64,000 nt of DNA, taken from contig NKYR01000057.1 in the NCBI GenBank assembly GCA_003184365.1, forward strand, positions 62,001 to 126,000. The letters run 5' to 3'. The position numbers and the translations under genes are program-made. The stretch is from Evernia prunastri. Lineage: Eukaryota > Ascomycota > Lecanoromycetes > Lecanorales > Parmeliaceae. Below are positions 44,300 through 55,115 of this stretch, in pieces (position 1 is the first letter of the stretch; every line of letters starts with the position of its first letter). A model generated the notes under the pieces. It saw only the letters and a program-made list of their open reading frames with translations. It made no database searches and was not told where the DNA came from.

Positions 44300-45031
44300 C
44301 GAGGAACGAAAGGATCGGATGAATGAAGTGATGGGATACCAAACACCCTGACAGAAAAAGCGGAAAAAGAGGTGGCGTTCTGGAAGCGGATAATTTCTCA
44401 AGCTCCAGGGACTCTAGCTCGTCTAGCTCGCTAGGACAGCCCTATCTAATCTTAGCGTACGGATATTAATCCTCTTCCCAGTGACCCTCGGCCTACCCTT
44501 AAGGTACCTTAGCTACCTCGGCTACCTACCTCCGAGCATAGCGGCTTGTGACACTTGGAGCATCTCATGCTCTAGTTACTCTGTGATCTCCTGCACTTCT
44601 ACATCGAGGGGCTTCAAAGCATCTTCTGGCGCAGACTTTGTTACCACGTGCCCATGCCGGACTTCACGTAAGTCCTTCTATACTCGGTTCTCTTCCCAAG
44701 AGTCTGAAAGTGCTGACTTTGGGATCAAGGGGATAGCGAGCCGTTACTCTATAGTCACTGGCTTATTGATGACGCATCATGTAGCAGCATCAAATACACG
44801 CATAGCACCCGCGTCCTTATCACCGAACAGTCTCCGAATTTTACGAGCTGTTCATGAAGCCAACATATCATTTTCATTACCGTCTTTGCTCAACTATCTG
44901 AGACAGCTGGGCTGTAAAGCATCGCTCCCTTCCTGGGTTCAGGAAATCGGTGTCTTTCTTTGCAAAGGTGGTAAAAGGAGTGTGTCTCACTCATCAGCTA
45001 GGTCACAATTTGCGTCTTCTTCCAATCAACG
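44300..45031. promoter_or_regulatory. Shared divergent region, sqs1 and atg4
   Basis: 732 bp between diverging starts, the widest of the shared promoters. Around 44448-44530 there is a short repeat of TACC/GGTA-rich words (CTTAGCTACCTCGGCTACCTACC). A frame open through 44481-45182 overlaps the atg4 start in another phase and has no protein character; I treat it as untranslated leader. Confidence 0.45.
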
Positions 45032-46453
45032 ATGTCAAACGTGGACTTCGGCCGCTACAAGCGGATTGTGCAAGCTTTCTGGGACCCTGAGCCAAAAAAT
45101 GACGATGCTTCAGGCTCTTACATATGGTGCCTGGGCAGAGAATATGCAACTAGAAATACGCCGAACGGATCACGGGATCTAGGATCTGAAGCTGATAGGC
45201 ATGAACCAGCTCTCCATGGACAAGACTGTCATCAAGATGCTAAGCGAATCAAGCTCGCAGCAGCCGACTCAAGTGCAGTAGGAGAGCCGAAGACACCGTT
45301 GCATGAACGTGGAGACGACAGAGGGTGGCCAGCAGAGTTCCTGGATGACTGTGAGTCGCGACTATGGTTTACCTACCGCTCCAATTTTAGTGCCATCAAG
45401 AAATCATCCGAAGCCTCAATGACTCTGTCGGTACGCTTGCGCAGCCTGGGAGATCAGGGAGGCTTTACGTCTGATACAGGCTGGGGATGCATGATACGGT
45501 CTGGACAATGTCTTCTGGCGAACGCTTTAGTTATGCTGCGGCTGGGAAGAGGTAATTAATGCGGCTCGCGATGTCCGCAATTAAACTGATAGAGAGTCAG
45601 ACTGGCGACGAGGAAGACAGCAAGACGAAGAGCGACAGCTTCTGTCCTTGTTCTCCGATGACCCTAGCGCTCCATTTTCGATACATCAGTTTGTTGAACA
45701 TGGTGCTTCGGCCTGTGGGAAACATCCTGGGGAGTGGTTCGGACCATCTGCCACCGCAAGATGTATACAGTAGGTCTTGAGAATCCCAATCCTGCAATAA
45801 TGATTTTGACCATTAGCAGAGCATTGTCACATGAGTATCAAGATACAGGACTGAAAGTCTACGTGAACGGTGATGGTGCGGACGTCTATGAGGACAGCTT
45901 CTTCAAACTTGCCAAAGCGAAGAACGGGACCTTCACTCCAACGCTCATTTTGGTAGGAATCAGGCTGGGCATAGACCGAGTGACTCCAGCTTATTGGGAA
46001 GCACTGAAAGCGTCGCTACAGCTGCCCCACTCTGTTGGGATAGCTGGTGGTCGTCCTTCGTCCTCACACTACTTCTTCGGCATTCAAGGAGATCAATTCT
46101 TCTATTTAGATCCTCATGTCACGCGTCCTGCTTTACCTTTCCCTAAGAATCCCACAGACTTCACTGAGGAAGAGATAGACTCCTGCCACACTCGAAGACT
46201 TCGCAGACTTCCCCTGAAAGATATGGATCCAAGCATGCTTATTGCGTTCATGATCAAGGATGAAGAGGACTGGAAGAGTTGGCGGATGGCTATTGGAACT
46301 GCCTCAGGGAAGCCAGTTGTCCATGTAGCTGATGAAGAACCGTCGTTGCATGGGCATGGAGCTGTAAGGAAGAGTGCGGTTGATGATGTGGAGACTCTCG
46401 ATAATGATGAGGAAGGGGATGAGGGTGATGGCGAGATTGTTGAGCACCCCTAA
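45032..46453 (+). CDS. atg4: Atg4 autophagy cysteine protease
   Basis: Three exons: 45032-45551, 45601-45769, 45820-46453; 440 residues. The start MSNVDFGRYKRIVQAFWDPEP is the usual fungal Atg4 N-terminus. The catalytic Cys153 lies in GWGCMIRSGQ and the Asp/His pair in LDPH (D327, H329). FTPTLILVGIRLGIDRV and GGRPSSSHYFFGIQGD are also diagnostic. Atg4 cleaves Atg8 to expose its C-terminal glycine and later removes it from phosphatidylethanolamine. The C-terminus is acidic and may carry an Atg8-interaction segment, though none is obvious. Introns are 49 and 50 nt and phases agree. Confidence 0.92.
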
Positions 46454-47022
46454 GATTACGTAGGCGTGGCCTTACGTTAAACGTCACGCCGATGAATCCT
46501 GGAATTTGCATAGAAATTTCGGGTTTCCAGAAGTGGCAGATACTCGATTTTGGTCAATGTGAAATGGGTGTTATTGGAAGGTATTCAAAACACCAAGACA
46601 TGACTACTACAAGGACTGATCGCGTGTTATCGTAATTCTGTGGATGTACCGCAATGACAGATCGCAGTGAGCACGGCTCGCAAGATTGATTTCACACGCC
46701 TCAAGTGAAATCACAGGCCTGGCAAGTTGCAGTGAAGCTAACCAACCATAATTAACATCGGAGAGACCTACCGGATTATCAACAGTTGCAGGTAACGTAC
46801 AACGGATGAACTTTAGATCTGGCACGAGAATTCGTAATTTGCTCTTGGTCATGGTATTGTACAGCCAAGTCTCAAACCCGATGCAGACAGAGCAAACCTT
46901 TGGCTCCGGATCAAGCCATCCCGTATCACAACATGAAAACCCGAATAACACCGAGAAAAGACGCGCCTCCTGGTCAACCTCTTAGATATCACATGCCAAA
47001 GCTCCGACCATGACTGAGAAGC
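46454..47022. other. Tail-to-tail intergenic region
   Basis: 569 bp between the atg4 and H2B stops with no recognisable feature. Confidence 0.4.
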
Positions 47023-47686
47023 CTATTTGGTGGAAGAAGAATACTTGGTGACGGCCTTTGTGCCTTCCGACACGGCGTGTTTGGCGAGTTCGCCAGGGAG
47101 AATGAGTCGAACACTGCAGAAAAATAAGCTGCTGTAGCAAGCAATGACTGTTGGAGCTGACTTACGAGGTCTGAATCTCACGGGAGGAAATGGTAGACTT
47201 CTTGTTGTATGCGGCTAACTTGGATGCCTCGGTGGCGACGCGCTCAAAAATGTCTGTAGATCGTAATTAGATGTATCAGGGAGAACTGGAACTTTTGATT
47301 CTTTACCATTGACGAAGGAGTTCAAGATGGACATGGCACGGTTTGAGATGCCGGTATCTGGGTGGACTTGCTTCAACACTAAGTAGACGCGTCAGTAAGA
47401 TTCGAGTAGATAAGAGCACGTCATCGATCAAGCTGTTTCGATCAAGTACGCACAAGGCGACGATACTATCGAGCAGACACAACCAGAAGTCGGGGGAACA
47501 GTAGAGATTCGTACCTTTGTAGATGTAGGAAGAGTAAGTCTCCTTTCTTGTCTTGTTACGCTTCTTCTTGTCGCCAGTAGGCGCCGCGGTCTTCTTGCCA
47601 GCCTCCTTCTTTTCAGCAGGTGCTTTTCCGCCAGCAGGGGCCTTTCCGCCGGTAGAGGGTTTCTTCTCAGCGGCCTTAGGAGGCAT
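47023..47686 (-). CDS. htb1: Histone H2B
   Basis: Four exons: 47686-47515, 47378-47307, 47253-47166, 47113-47023; 140 residues. After a Lys/Ala/Gly-rich tail ([20 protein letters not shown]) the histone fold begins [25 protein letters not shown] and continues [25 protein letters not shown]. The end is [18 protein letters not shown], containing the lysine that is ubiquitinated by Rad6/Bre1 in other fungi. Length and sequence are normal for an ascomycete H2B. The first intron (136 nt) is longer than most here. It is head-to-head with H2A. Confidence 0.96.
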
Positions 47687-48226
47687 ATTTGATAAATTTG
47701 AGGTTTGGACTGGAAGAGAGGATGGGTTTGAAGAATGATGTACGGGTGTGGTTGATGTGGGAGCGCAAGATAATTTCGTCGTTGGATGAGATTGATGAGA
47801 GAGGGGAAGAAGTTACGGGGCTACGAGCGAACTTATACTCACTGGCGGCAGTGGTGATTTGCTTGGCGCGTTCTCAAAACACCACTAGTAAAGAAAGGCT
47901 AAGCGAGAACATAATATTGTTACATTTGCGCCTGTCCCTAGTCAATTTTCCCCGCTCTAGTGATATGATTTACACCTTCACCTACCGCACTTTCCCCCAA
48001 TAATTGCGCATTTCGAGTTGGTTTTACCGCATGACTCAGCAAAACATTACTTGCCCATCACATCAATCCGCTGGCGCTATCACTACTTAATCCCCATCCG
48101 CCTCGCAACCTCTTTCATTCATTCAATCATCTGCACGTTACATACTGAACTTACGCTCGCATCCATCAAGAACACCATCCAACTCTCAAATCCTCACCCT
48201 TCTATTTTCGCTCTCAAACCATCAAA
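47687..48226. promoter_or_regulatory. Divergent H2B-H2A promoter
   Basis: 540 bp between the two histone start codons. The divergent H2A-H2B pair with a common control region is conserved across fungi and allows S-phase co-expression. I see pyrimidine-rich leaders on both sides (CATCAAAATG-type start for H2A) but cannot point to a defined upstream activating element by eye. Confidence 0.7.
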
Positions 48227-48885
48227 ATGACTGGAGGCAAATCTGGAGGCAAGGCCAGCGGTAGCAAGACCGCCCAATCGTGAGTGACATCTGTTCTCTT
48301 ATTTTGTGTGTTCCTATAACGCGTCTCCACTCGAAGCAATTCTCAATGAACAACAAGATTTCTCGTTCAAACATTCAGAGGGTAATGGGCTGTAGCTAAT
48401 GCACTTCTTCTTTGCAGTCGCTCGTCCAAGGCCGGTCTCGCGTTCCCAGTCGGCCGTGTTCACCGTCTGTTGAGGAAAGGAAACTATGCTCAGCGTGTTG
48501 GTGCAGGTACGTGCCCCATTTGTTGCGTCCGACGTGTTTTTCTCTCATTCTAACATGGCCTTTCAGGTGCACCCGTCTACCTTGCCGCTGTCCTAGAGTA
48601 CCTAGCCGCTGAGATCCTCGAATTGGCCGGAAATGCCGCACGTGACAACAAGAAAACCCGTATCATACCTCGTCATCTTCAGCTTGCTATTCGCAATGAC
48701 GAGGAGTTGAACAAGTTGCTTGGCCACGTCACCATCGCCCAGGGTGGTGTGCTTCCCAACATCCACCAGAGTAAGCTGCCTTCGTCCGCGTGTTTTTTCT
48801 TTGATAAACAAGCTTACATGCTTTCTCAGATCTCCTCCCCAAGAAGACGACCAAGGGTGGAAAGACAGCTTCTCAAGAGCTGTAG
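48227..48885 (+). CDS. hta1: Histone H2A with SQEL end
   Basis: Four exons: 48227-48279, 48418-48506, 48567-48770, 48830-48885; 133 residues. The N-terminus is [20 protein letters not shown]. The fold carries [20 protein letters not shown], the acidic-patch region [17 protein letters not shown] and [19 protein letters not shown]. The protein ends [10 protein letters not shown], so Ser130 sits in an SQE motif that Mec1/Tel1-type kinases phosphorylate at DNA breaks; in fungi the main H2A thus doubles as H2A.X. The first intron (138 nt) is long for this genome. Confidence 0.96.
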
Positions 48886-49529
48886 GGGGTTTTATTGCTT
48901 TGGCGCGCAGGATCACGGTTTCTTTTTTTTTTGCTTCACGTGATAAAGGGGTTCCGGGAAGCCAGCTCAATGGCATCGTGGTGTGCTTTAGGGATGTATA
49001 TTATGTCCACGGTAGCGACATGATTCTAGGCACTCAAGAATCAATCTGATCATAACCATCCAAACCTCTTGAACCCATAGGACGCATTTCATATTTATCA
49101 GAGCCTATCAAGATTGTAGAATGGTGCCCAAATCAAAGTCTGTCTCCATTTTCCCGAGGTTTACAATGTTTATCTCAGCCTCAGAAATTGGTACCAGGGT
49201 TGGGTTAATTCCTTTCTTATTTGGGGAAGATTGTACACGAGACGGTCACCCGATTCTGGGGGTTCCCGTTAAACCTGCAGAAGTGCACCGGAAGATCTTG
49301 AATTACAAGATGGAAAGGACATTCAGAAAGGCTGGAACATGGTTACTGAAATATCGACGCGTTTTCATTCTCTAACTCTAAAAGCCTCAGAAAATTGCCC
49401 CGGGGCAGCCTGAACATCTTTACTCGCCTTGAAGGCACCAATACCTATCAGACGGTGCTTCGCATGAAAAGGCTTTTGCGAGAAGCCCAAGGCCATCTCG
49501 GCCTATTTATGGGACCTGGAAAGGGTTTC
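48886..49529. other. Tail-to-tail intergenic region
   Basis: 644 bp between the H2A stop and the stop of the complex I subunit. A T-run at 48923-48932 follows H2A. No frame or repeat of note is visible. Confidence 0.4.
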
Positions 49530-50050
49530 CTACAGCGTCATATGAGGAGGAGCTGGATCATGTGAGCGAGCGATCCACAAGGCAACGCGCTTCATGTACA
49601 TACGGTCCATGATTGGTGGTGGAATGTTTCTCTCGTATTTCGATCCTGCAAGAATCTTTAGGATTGTTCAATTTTATGAGAAAGGATAAGAATATCGTAC
49701 CGCCTGGAGCTGTAGGTGGTTTATACGGGTCAGGGTGCTTCCATTTCTCCAGCAATGCTTCTGCTTCTTGAAAGAGTGCCTAGCCGTACCTTCAGATACC
49801 TGTGTCTAGTGGTATTACTAGGATGTCTCTCACAACTTACTCGCTGCTGACGTGGCTCCCGCACATCTCTATTGGTTTCAAAAAGAGACCGGATGTATTG
49901 CGCCTGACCGCGCCAGATGTAACGATGAACAGCCCAATCGAGCGCGAGCTTGAGGCTTCGTCGATATAGCGAGCTGGAGCTGTGCGTCAGCCAGTGGTAA
50001 GAGAAGGAAGCAAAGGTCTTAATGTACGTTACTGCTTGCTTACTAGTCAT
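49530..50050 (-). CDS. ndufb9: Complex I LYR subunit B22 (NDUFB9-like)
   Basis: Four exons: 50050-50028, 49979-49841, 49779-49701, 49645-49530; 118 residues. The first exon is only 23 nt. The LYR motif is at residues 12-14 in SSLYRRSLKLALDWAVHR, followed by IWRGQAQYIRSLFETNRDV, QRALFQEAEALLEKWKHPDPY and PPTAPGGSKYERNIPPP. This is the B22/LYRM3 accessory subunit on the matrix side of respiratory complex I. Each short exon was needed to recover a conserved block and all phases agree. Divergent from kgd2, another mitochondrial energy gene, across 396 bp. Confidence 0.87.
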
Positions 50051-50446
50051 AATGGTTGAGATGAAGCCTTGTGCGCTGCCGTTCAAGAACTTCCTTTAGT
50101 TTCTGACGACACACTTGCACCCGGTAAAGCTCTTTCCAGTTCGCGCGAAATCCACACGGATTAGTACGCTAGCAGTTGTCGCAGGTCTTAGTAGTGGAGA
50201 CACAGAAAGAGCGTTTTGCCGGTCAAGCCTTGGCACACCCGCAAAGGCTCTGGTGGCTCGTGCTCCGCTCCCGTCCCGTTGGAGAGCTCGTTACTCTACC
50301 GCGAAGCTCTTACGTTGACGTCGACTTCTTGCAACCGTTAGAAGCCATTGAGCGCCAATATTCCTTTGAGGTCCGCCGAGTCATATTCTCTAGATTTTGC
50401 AATCTATCAGTGTCTTGTTTGTCCTACGGGACCCTCTTGTCGCAGC
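50051..50446. promoter_or_regulatory. Shared divergent promoter, B22 and kgd2
   Basis: 396 bp between diverging starts. A frame open through 50115-50318 with a mitochondrial-presequence look (AKALVARAPLPSRWRARYST) precedes kgd2 but joins it through no visible splice, so I treat it as leader; a misplaced kgd2 start is the alternative. Confidence 0.45.
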
Positions 50447-52428
50447 ATGGCGAGTCGGCAATGTTGGAGAGGGTCGATGTCGTCCACAACACCCTGGTCG
50501 GGGCCGTTGCTTTCGCGCAGCAAGGCGAGGGTTACCACCATTACCCGAATTCTGCCCTCTTATGTTTGTAACTATCATATGCAGCCTCGACTTGATCTTG
50601 CGTTGTCGTCCTTGAGGCAAATTAGGTGATTCTTTGCAACGGCAGGCTTTGTTGTGGTGCTCACAAGATGTCAGACCCAGTATGCAAAGGCAGAAAAAAA
50701 GTGTCCCTTTGACACAGGGCCGGCACTATGGTATGTCTACTGGTATCCAGTGCCTAGCGATTCTCTGACGCTTTACTAGCGGATAAAGTCGTCAAGGTTC
50801 CGGAGATGGCAGAATCTATATCGGAGGGCACTCTGAAGCAGTGGTCAAAACGTTGGTTTGCGAAAGTGTACGCCAAATGAGCAACGGATGCTAAATCATG
50901 GTGCAGAGATCGGAGACTACGTGGAGCAGGACGAAGAAATTGCAACAATCGAAACGGATAAGGTACACGCTGTTCTCACGCTGCGGGTTTCCCTTGCACT
51001 AACAAGCCATCACTAATCAGATTGACGTTGCTGTAAACGCCCCCGAGCCGGGTACCATCAAGGAGTTTCTTGCAAATGAGGAAGACACAGTCACAGTGGG
51101 GCAAGATCTTCTCAAATTAGAGCTCGGCGGTCCAGCGAAGGGCGTTGAAAAGGAAAAAGGAGGCCAGGAGCCGAAAGCGCCAGCGTCAGATGAGCAGTCA
51201 ACTTCTTCCGATCCTAAGTCACAGAAAGATGAGGGAAAATCGGAGCAAGAGTCACGGCCCCCTCCGCCCCCTTCTGAGAAGAAGCCACAGCCATTGGAGC
51301 AAGAGAGCAAGCCTAGTCCGCCTCCAAATGAATCACTCAAGCAGAAAGAGCCGTCATCCAAGCCTCAGGAGTCAAAGAAGCCAGACACTAAGTCCAAGGA
51401 TACGGCGTCCTTGGGTAATCGGGAAGAGCGACGGGTAAGCTTCTCCATGATCAGACAGAGGAAGAAATGACTGATCCTACGTGAAGGTGAAAATGAATCG
51501 CATGCGCTTGCGCATCTCAGAGCGTCTAAAACAGTCTCAGAATACTGCAGCCTCTCTAACGACATTGAACGAAGTAGATATGTCGAACCTCATGCAGTTC
51601 CGAAAATTGTACAAGGATGAAGTGCTGAAGAAGACAGGTGTTAAGCTTGGCTTCATGAGTGCTTTCTCCCGTGCCTGTATTCTGGCGATGAGAGATATTT
51701 CCGCCGTCAATGCCTCCATCGAGGGTCCAGGTGGAGGTGACACGATAGTCTACAGGGACTATGTTGACATCAGTGTGGCTGTTGCTACTGAAAAGGGACT
51801 GGTGACTCCTGTGGTGCGCAATGCGGAGGCGCTGGACTTAGTAGGCATTGAAAAGGCCATCGCTGAGTTGGGAAAAAAGGTATGAACTCGGAATCTGCTT
51901 GAAGATATCGTTGTTGTTAATGCTATTGTTCAGGCCCGTGATAATAAGCTGACCATCGAAGATATGGCGGGGGGAACGTTTACCATAAGCAATGTGAGTG
52001 ACTGATATGAGGAAAGTTGTGTGATTCTTAAACTGGGACAGGGAGGTGTCTTCGGCTCTTTGATGGGAACACCAATTATCAACTTACCGCAGACTGGTAT
52101 GGTGCATCAAGTCCCTCAGTGGCTTAATTGGCTGATAGCGACTTAGCTGTTCTTGGTTTGCACGCCATAAAGGAGAAGCCAGTTGCGATTGATGGCAAGG
52201 TGGAGGTTCGCCCAGTATGTTTTCTCCTTACTATCTCAACGACTTTTGACTGAACCAGTGCCAGATGATGTATCTCGCGCTCACGTACGATCACCGGCTG
52301 CTAGATGGCAGAGAAGCGGTTGTTTTTCTCGTCAAGGTAAACTACTGACATCAACGCTAAGACAAGAGGCTAACGGCTCAAAGGTGAAAGACTACATCGA
52401 AGACCCGCGAAGGATGCTGCTGGGTTAG
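50447..52428 (+). CDS. kgd2: Kgd2, dihydrolipoamide succinyltransferase (E2 of 2-oxoglutarate dehydrogenase)
   Basis: Eleven exons: 50447-50567, 50617-50730, 50780-50851, 50907-50962, 51021-51434, 51487-51879, 51934-51993, 52042-52096, 52147-52214, 52265-52336, 52384-52428; 489 residues. A ~75-residue presequence ends near RHYADKVVKV. The lipoyl domain has ETDK with the lipoylated Lys121. A ~100-residue Pro/Lys/Glu linker replaces an E3-binding domain, as in other Kgd2. The catalytic domain begins VKMNRMRLRISERLK and ends with TYDHRLLDGREA (His461, Asp465) and DPRRMLLG. It transfers the succinyl group to CoA in the TCA cycle. The exon 1-2 junction (gtaact...cttgag) is the least certain splice. 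Exon 10 could start 6 nt earlier, but the chosen site gives the family sequence RPMMYLALTYDH. Confidence 0.92.
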
Positions 52429-53277
52429 ATTAGATGGCCACTGACAAAGTGTTGAGGTCTTGTCCGTCTTTGACTGCCACAAACTGTATATAAAAGCTTC
52501 GGTCACTGTCGGTCCTCGAATCAAAGGGAAATCTGTGATGGCCTACTAACAGATCGAGCACCTGCTCAATACAAAAGACTCCAAGGTGCTCACAATAACT
52601 TCATTATCTGTGCCATGAGACGTATTCCCATCACCTAGCAGTAGCCAACAATTTCCCGTGGAAGCCGTTTCGAATAAGAAATTGACCGTTCCCTATTGAA
52701 TAGATGAGTGAACCATCTTATTTCCTTTCTATGCGCCTGATTCTCCTCTAATAACTTTTACGTTTATTCAAGCGAAGAATAACTAACACAGTATGATATT
52801 TTTATTAAGCTACTCCTTTTTGCAGAAAGAACCCTTGGCGGAGGCTTCGAGTTGACAGGCCTCATCGTTTTTTTTTGGCCGGGGTGAAAAAAGTCGCGAA
52901 ATATCAATGATTCTCTTATACAAAGATAACCACAACGATTCTAAACTTCTACTAAGCTGCAAATTATAGAGCATATCTAATACTCTCAAGTAATAACTTA
53001 ATATATATCACACAGCGTTATTATTGATTGTACGTAACAAAGCTCGAATTTTTGAAAATTTAGAAATTTTAGAAATAGAATTAAAAAAAGTAACCAATTT
53101 TTTTCAAGAACTTGATAATTTTAATATATACAATAACGATTATATTTGTATATAGTCTATAATTACTTGCGTTGAAATCGTTATATATAATTCTATATTT
53201 CACATTAATCAGTATATATAAAAACATAAGGTAGGGCTGAGCTAAAATACCTTAAAATTGTATGTGCAGTAGCGATG
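52429..53277. other. AT-rich gene-poor stretch
   Basis: The first ~300 bp is ordinary 3' flank of kgd2. From about 52740 to 53250 the sequence is strongly A+T-rich with long A and T runs and many TA steps, resembling the RIP-decayed DNA at the left end, but no retroelement domain can be read. It marks the boundary between the housekeeping block and the repeat cluster. Confidence 0.5.
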
Positions 53278-53345
53278 TAACCAAAAGCCTTGCAGTAATT
53301 ACACTTTCAGTAATTACACGTGTAATTTCTGAAAGGCATTTGGTA
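53278..53345. repeat. 64-bp near-palindrome flanked by TA
   Basis: Sequence 53280-53343 is an imperfect palindrome: the outer arm ACCAAAAGCCTTGCAGTAAT (left) matches the complement of the right arm ending GGCATTTGG, and the centre carries two direct copies of CAGTAATTACAC before the inverted GTGTAATTTCTG. Both ends abut TA. It could be a tiny mariner-type MITE or a hairpin footprint. Confidence 0.45.
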
Positions 53346-53364
53346 TGACGGTCACGCTAGTAGG

Positions 53365-53535
53365 TGTCATGGTTCCAGCTCAGTAACACCATGACTACAC
53401 TACATGGCCGAATCGGGCCTAGCGCGGCTTGGCCCTGCCCACAAATACCGGCCTTCTGCCACCATTAGATCTCCATAGCTATTATTCCGTTCATACCGGA
53501 ATCAATGCATTCAGCTACACCTCCAGTCCCTGACA
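53365..53535 (+). repeat. 171-bp LTR, copy 1 (5' LTR)
   Basis: First of four copies of a 171-bp repeat with TGTCA...TGACA ends (others: 54049-54219, partial 54259-54341, 54945-55115). Copies look identical by eye. It is followed by 513 bp of interior and a further copy, so it is the 5' LTR of a very small element. Confidence 0.8.
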
Positions 53536-54048
53536 TAATAATAGCTATCCGACGAGGGACCTGGTCGCCCCTAAGTCGTAGTAGACCACTACTGACGATG
53601 TTGGCCAACGAGGCACGGAAACAACATCAGGTGTTGGCCAGCGAGGCACGGAAACAACACCATCGGAATAGAAACCTGGCCGCAGCAGAGTGCGCGCCTC
53701 TACAGTCAAGATACGACTATCATACGACCTCTTTACTGAGCAAGTCGTTCCGGAAGTGAGCCTGCTACAATGGCAAAGAGAAGAGCTGGAGACATGCGCC
53801 TGTGACGCATGCAGAACACGATTAGAATCCCACATCTCTCCAGCAAGTGAGCCTGCTTCAAGGCATTCGATTCCAGCGGTCAATGGCCATTCTTTATTCG
53901 ATTCTGCACCGGCTTCAGCAGCCATGGGAAGATCTGGAGAGCATAGGCAAGAGGCACATTCAGTATAGTGCAAAGTCTCCAGATTCTCAGTCAAGAAGGA
54001 AGCATGGAGGCACGCCATGAGGACATGGCAATTTGGAGGAGGGGGTAG
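53536..54048 (+). mobile_element. Interior of a miniature LTR element (TRIM-like)
   Basis: Only 513 bp lie between LTR copies 1 and 2. The interior ends in a polypurine tract (GGAGGAGGGGG at about 54035-54045) next to the LTR, which fixes plus orientation. It has a tandem duplication of a ~30-bp unit (TTGGCCARCGAGGCACGGAAACAACA) at 53599-53662. No gag or pol motif is readable on either strand, although the minus strand is open over 169 codons, so mobility would depend on another element. Short LTRs plus an interior under 1 kb fit the TRIM class. Confidence 0.65.
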
Positions 54049-54219
54049 TGTCATGGTTCCAGCTCAGTAACACCATGACTACACTACATGGCCGAATCGG
54101 GCCTAGCGCGGCTTGGCCCTGCCCACAAATACCGGCCTTCTGCCACCATTAGATCTCCATAGCTATTATTCCGTTCATACCGGAATCAATGCATTCAGCT
54201 ACACCTCCAGTCCCTGACA
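54049..54219 (+). repeat. 171-bp LTR, copy 2 (3' LTR)
   Basis: Same 171-bp sequence as copy 1, preceded by the polypurine tract. It is followed by 18 unique bases and then the run of Ns. No duplication of the bases flanking copy 1 (GTAGG) is seen after it (CGTAC). Confidence 0.8.
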
Positions 54220-54237
54220 CGTACTCGCTTTTAAATC

Positions 54238-54258
54238 NNNNNNNNNNNNNNNNNNNNN
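54238..54258. other. Assembly gap (21 N)
   Basis: A run of 21 Ns within the LTR repeat cluster. Repeat content on both sides indicates that the assembler could not bridge the copies, so order and number of repeats here are unreliable. Confidence 0.95.
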
Positions 54259-54360
54259 CTTCTGCCACCATTAGATCTCCATAGCTATTATTCCGTTCAT
54301 ACCGGAATCAATGCATTCAGCTACACCTCCAGTCCCTGACAGAAATCGACTTCCGCGTTN
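54259..54360. repeat. Partial LTR plus flank, duplicate of 55033-55133
   Basis: Bases 54259-54359 repeat 55033-55133 exactly as far as I can see: 83 bp of LTR end plus 18 bp of the unique flank gaaatcgacttccgcgtt. The block is closed by a single N at 54360. As at 1922-2357, a repeated unique flank next to a one-base gap suggests that the same locus was assembled twice. Confidence 0.65.
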
Positions 54361-54944
54361 TGCGCCTGTGACGCATGCAGAACACGATTAGAATCCCACA
54401 TCTCTCCAGCAAGTGAGCCTGCTACAATGGCAAATGACAAATTCAGAACAACACCGCTCCGAACCACATTTTACACTTCACATTATGATTACATTGCACG
54501 TCTACAGCGACCTTCAGCGATCTTCAGCGATCTTCAGCGACCGGATCCGAAGGAGGAAAAGGCTTGGAAGGCTTGGAAGACTTGGAAGGCTTGGTAGGGT
54601 GCAAAGAGCATGAAATGGAATGGATGGATGGATTACGGTGTCATGTGACAAGGAGAAGAGCTGGGGAAATGCGTCTGTTGCGCAGTGGAAATGTGAGGAT
54701 TCGTGCCTGTTGCACTATCGGAATCTCAGCCATCCCCAGCAAGTGAGCCTGCTTCAAGGCATTCGATTCCAGCGGTCAATGGCCATTCTTTATTCGATTC
54801 TGCACCGGCTTCAGCAGCCATGGGAAGATCTGGAGAGCATAGGCAAGAGGCACATTCAGTATAGTGCAAAGTCTCCAGATTCTCAGTCAAGAAGGAAGCA
54901 TGGAGGCACGCCATGAGGACATGGCAATTTGGAGGAGGGGGTAG
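54361..54944 (+). mobile_element. Second miniature-element interior with micro-repeats
   Basis: The first ~60 bp and the last ~205 bp match the interior at 53536-54048 (54361 onward equals 53795 onward; 54740-54944 equals 53844-54048), ending in the same polypurine tract. The middle is different. It carries four tandem copies of a 10-bp unit CAGCGAYCTT (54505-54544) and four of a 9-bp unit GGCTTGGAA (54561-54596). Two interiors sharing ends but not middles show a diversified family rather than one copy. Confidence 0.6.
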
Positions 54945-55115
54945 TGTCATGGTTCCAGCTCAGTAACACCATGACTACACTACATGGCCGAATCGGGCCT
55001 AGCGCGGCTTGGCCCTGCCCACAAATACCGGCCTTCTGCCACCATTAGATCTCCATAGCTATTATTCCGTTCATACCGGAATCAATGCATTCAGCTACAC
55101 CTCCAGTCCCTGACA
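54945..55115 (+). repeat. 171-bp LTR, copy 4
   Basis: Complete 171-bp LTR after the polypurine tract of the second interior, followed by unique sequence (gaaatcgacttccgcgtt). It is the true right edge of the repeat cluster. Confidence 0.8.

Noticed and set aside
44481..45182. 233-codon frame overlapping the Atg4 start
   Set aside because: Different phase from Atg4, no ATG context or protein-like composition; most likely 5' leader.
53365..55115. Regular direct repeats as a CRISPR-like array
   Set aside because: Repeat units are 171-bp LTRs with TG/CA ends and polypurine tracts, in a eukaryotic genome.
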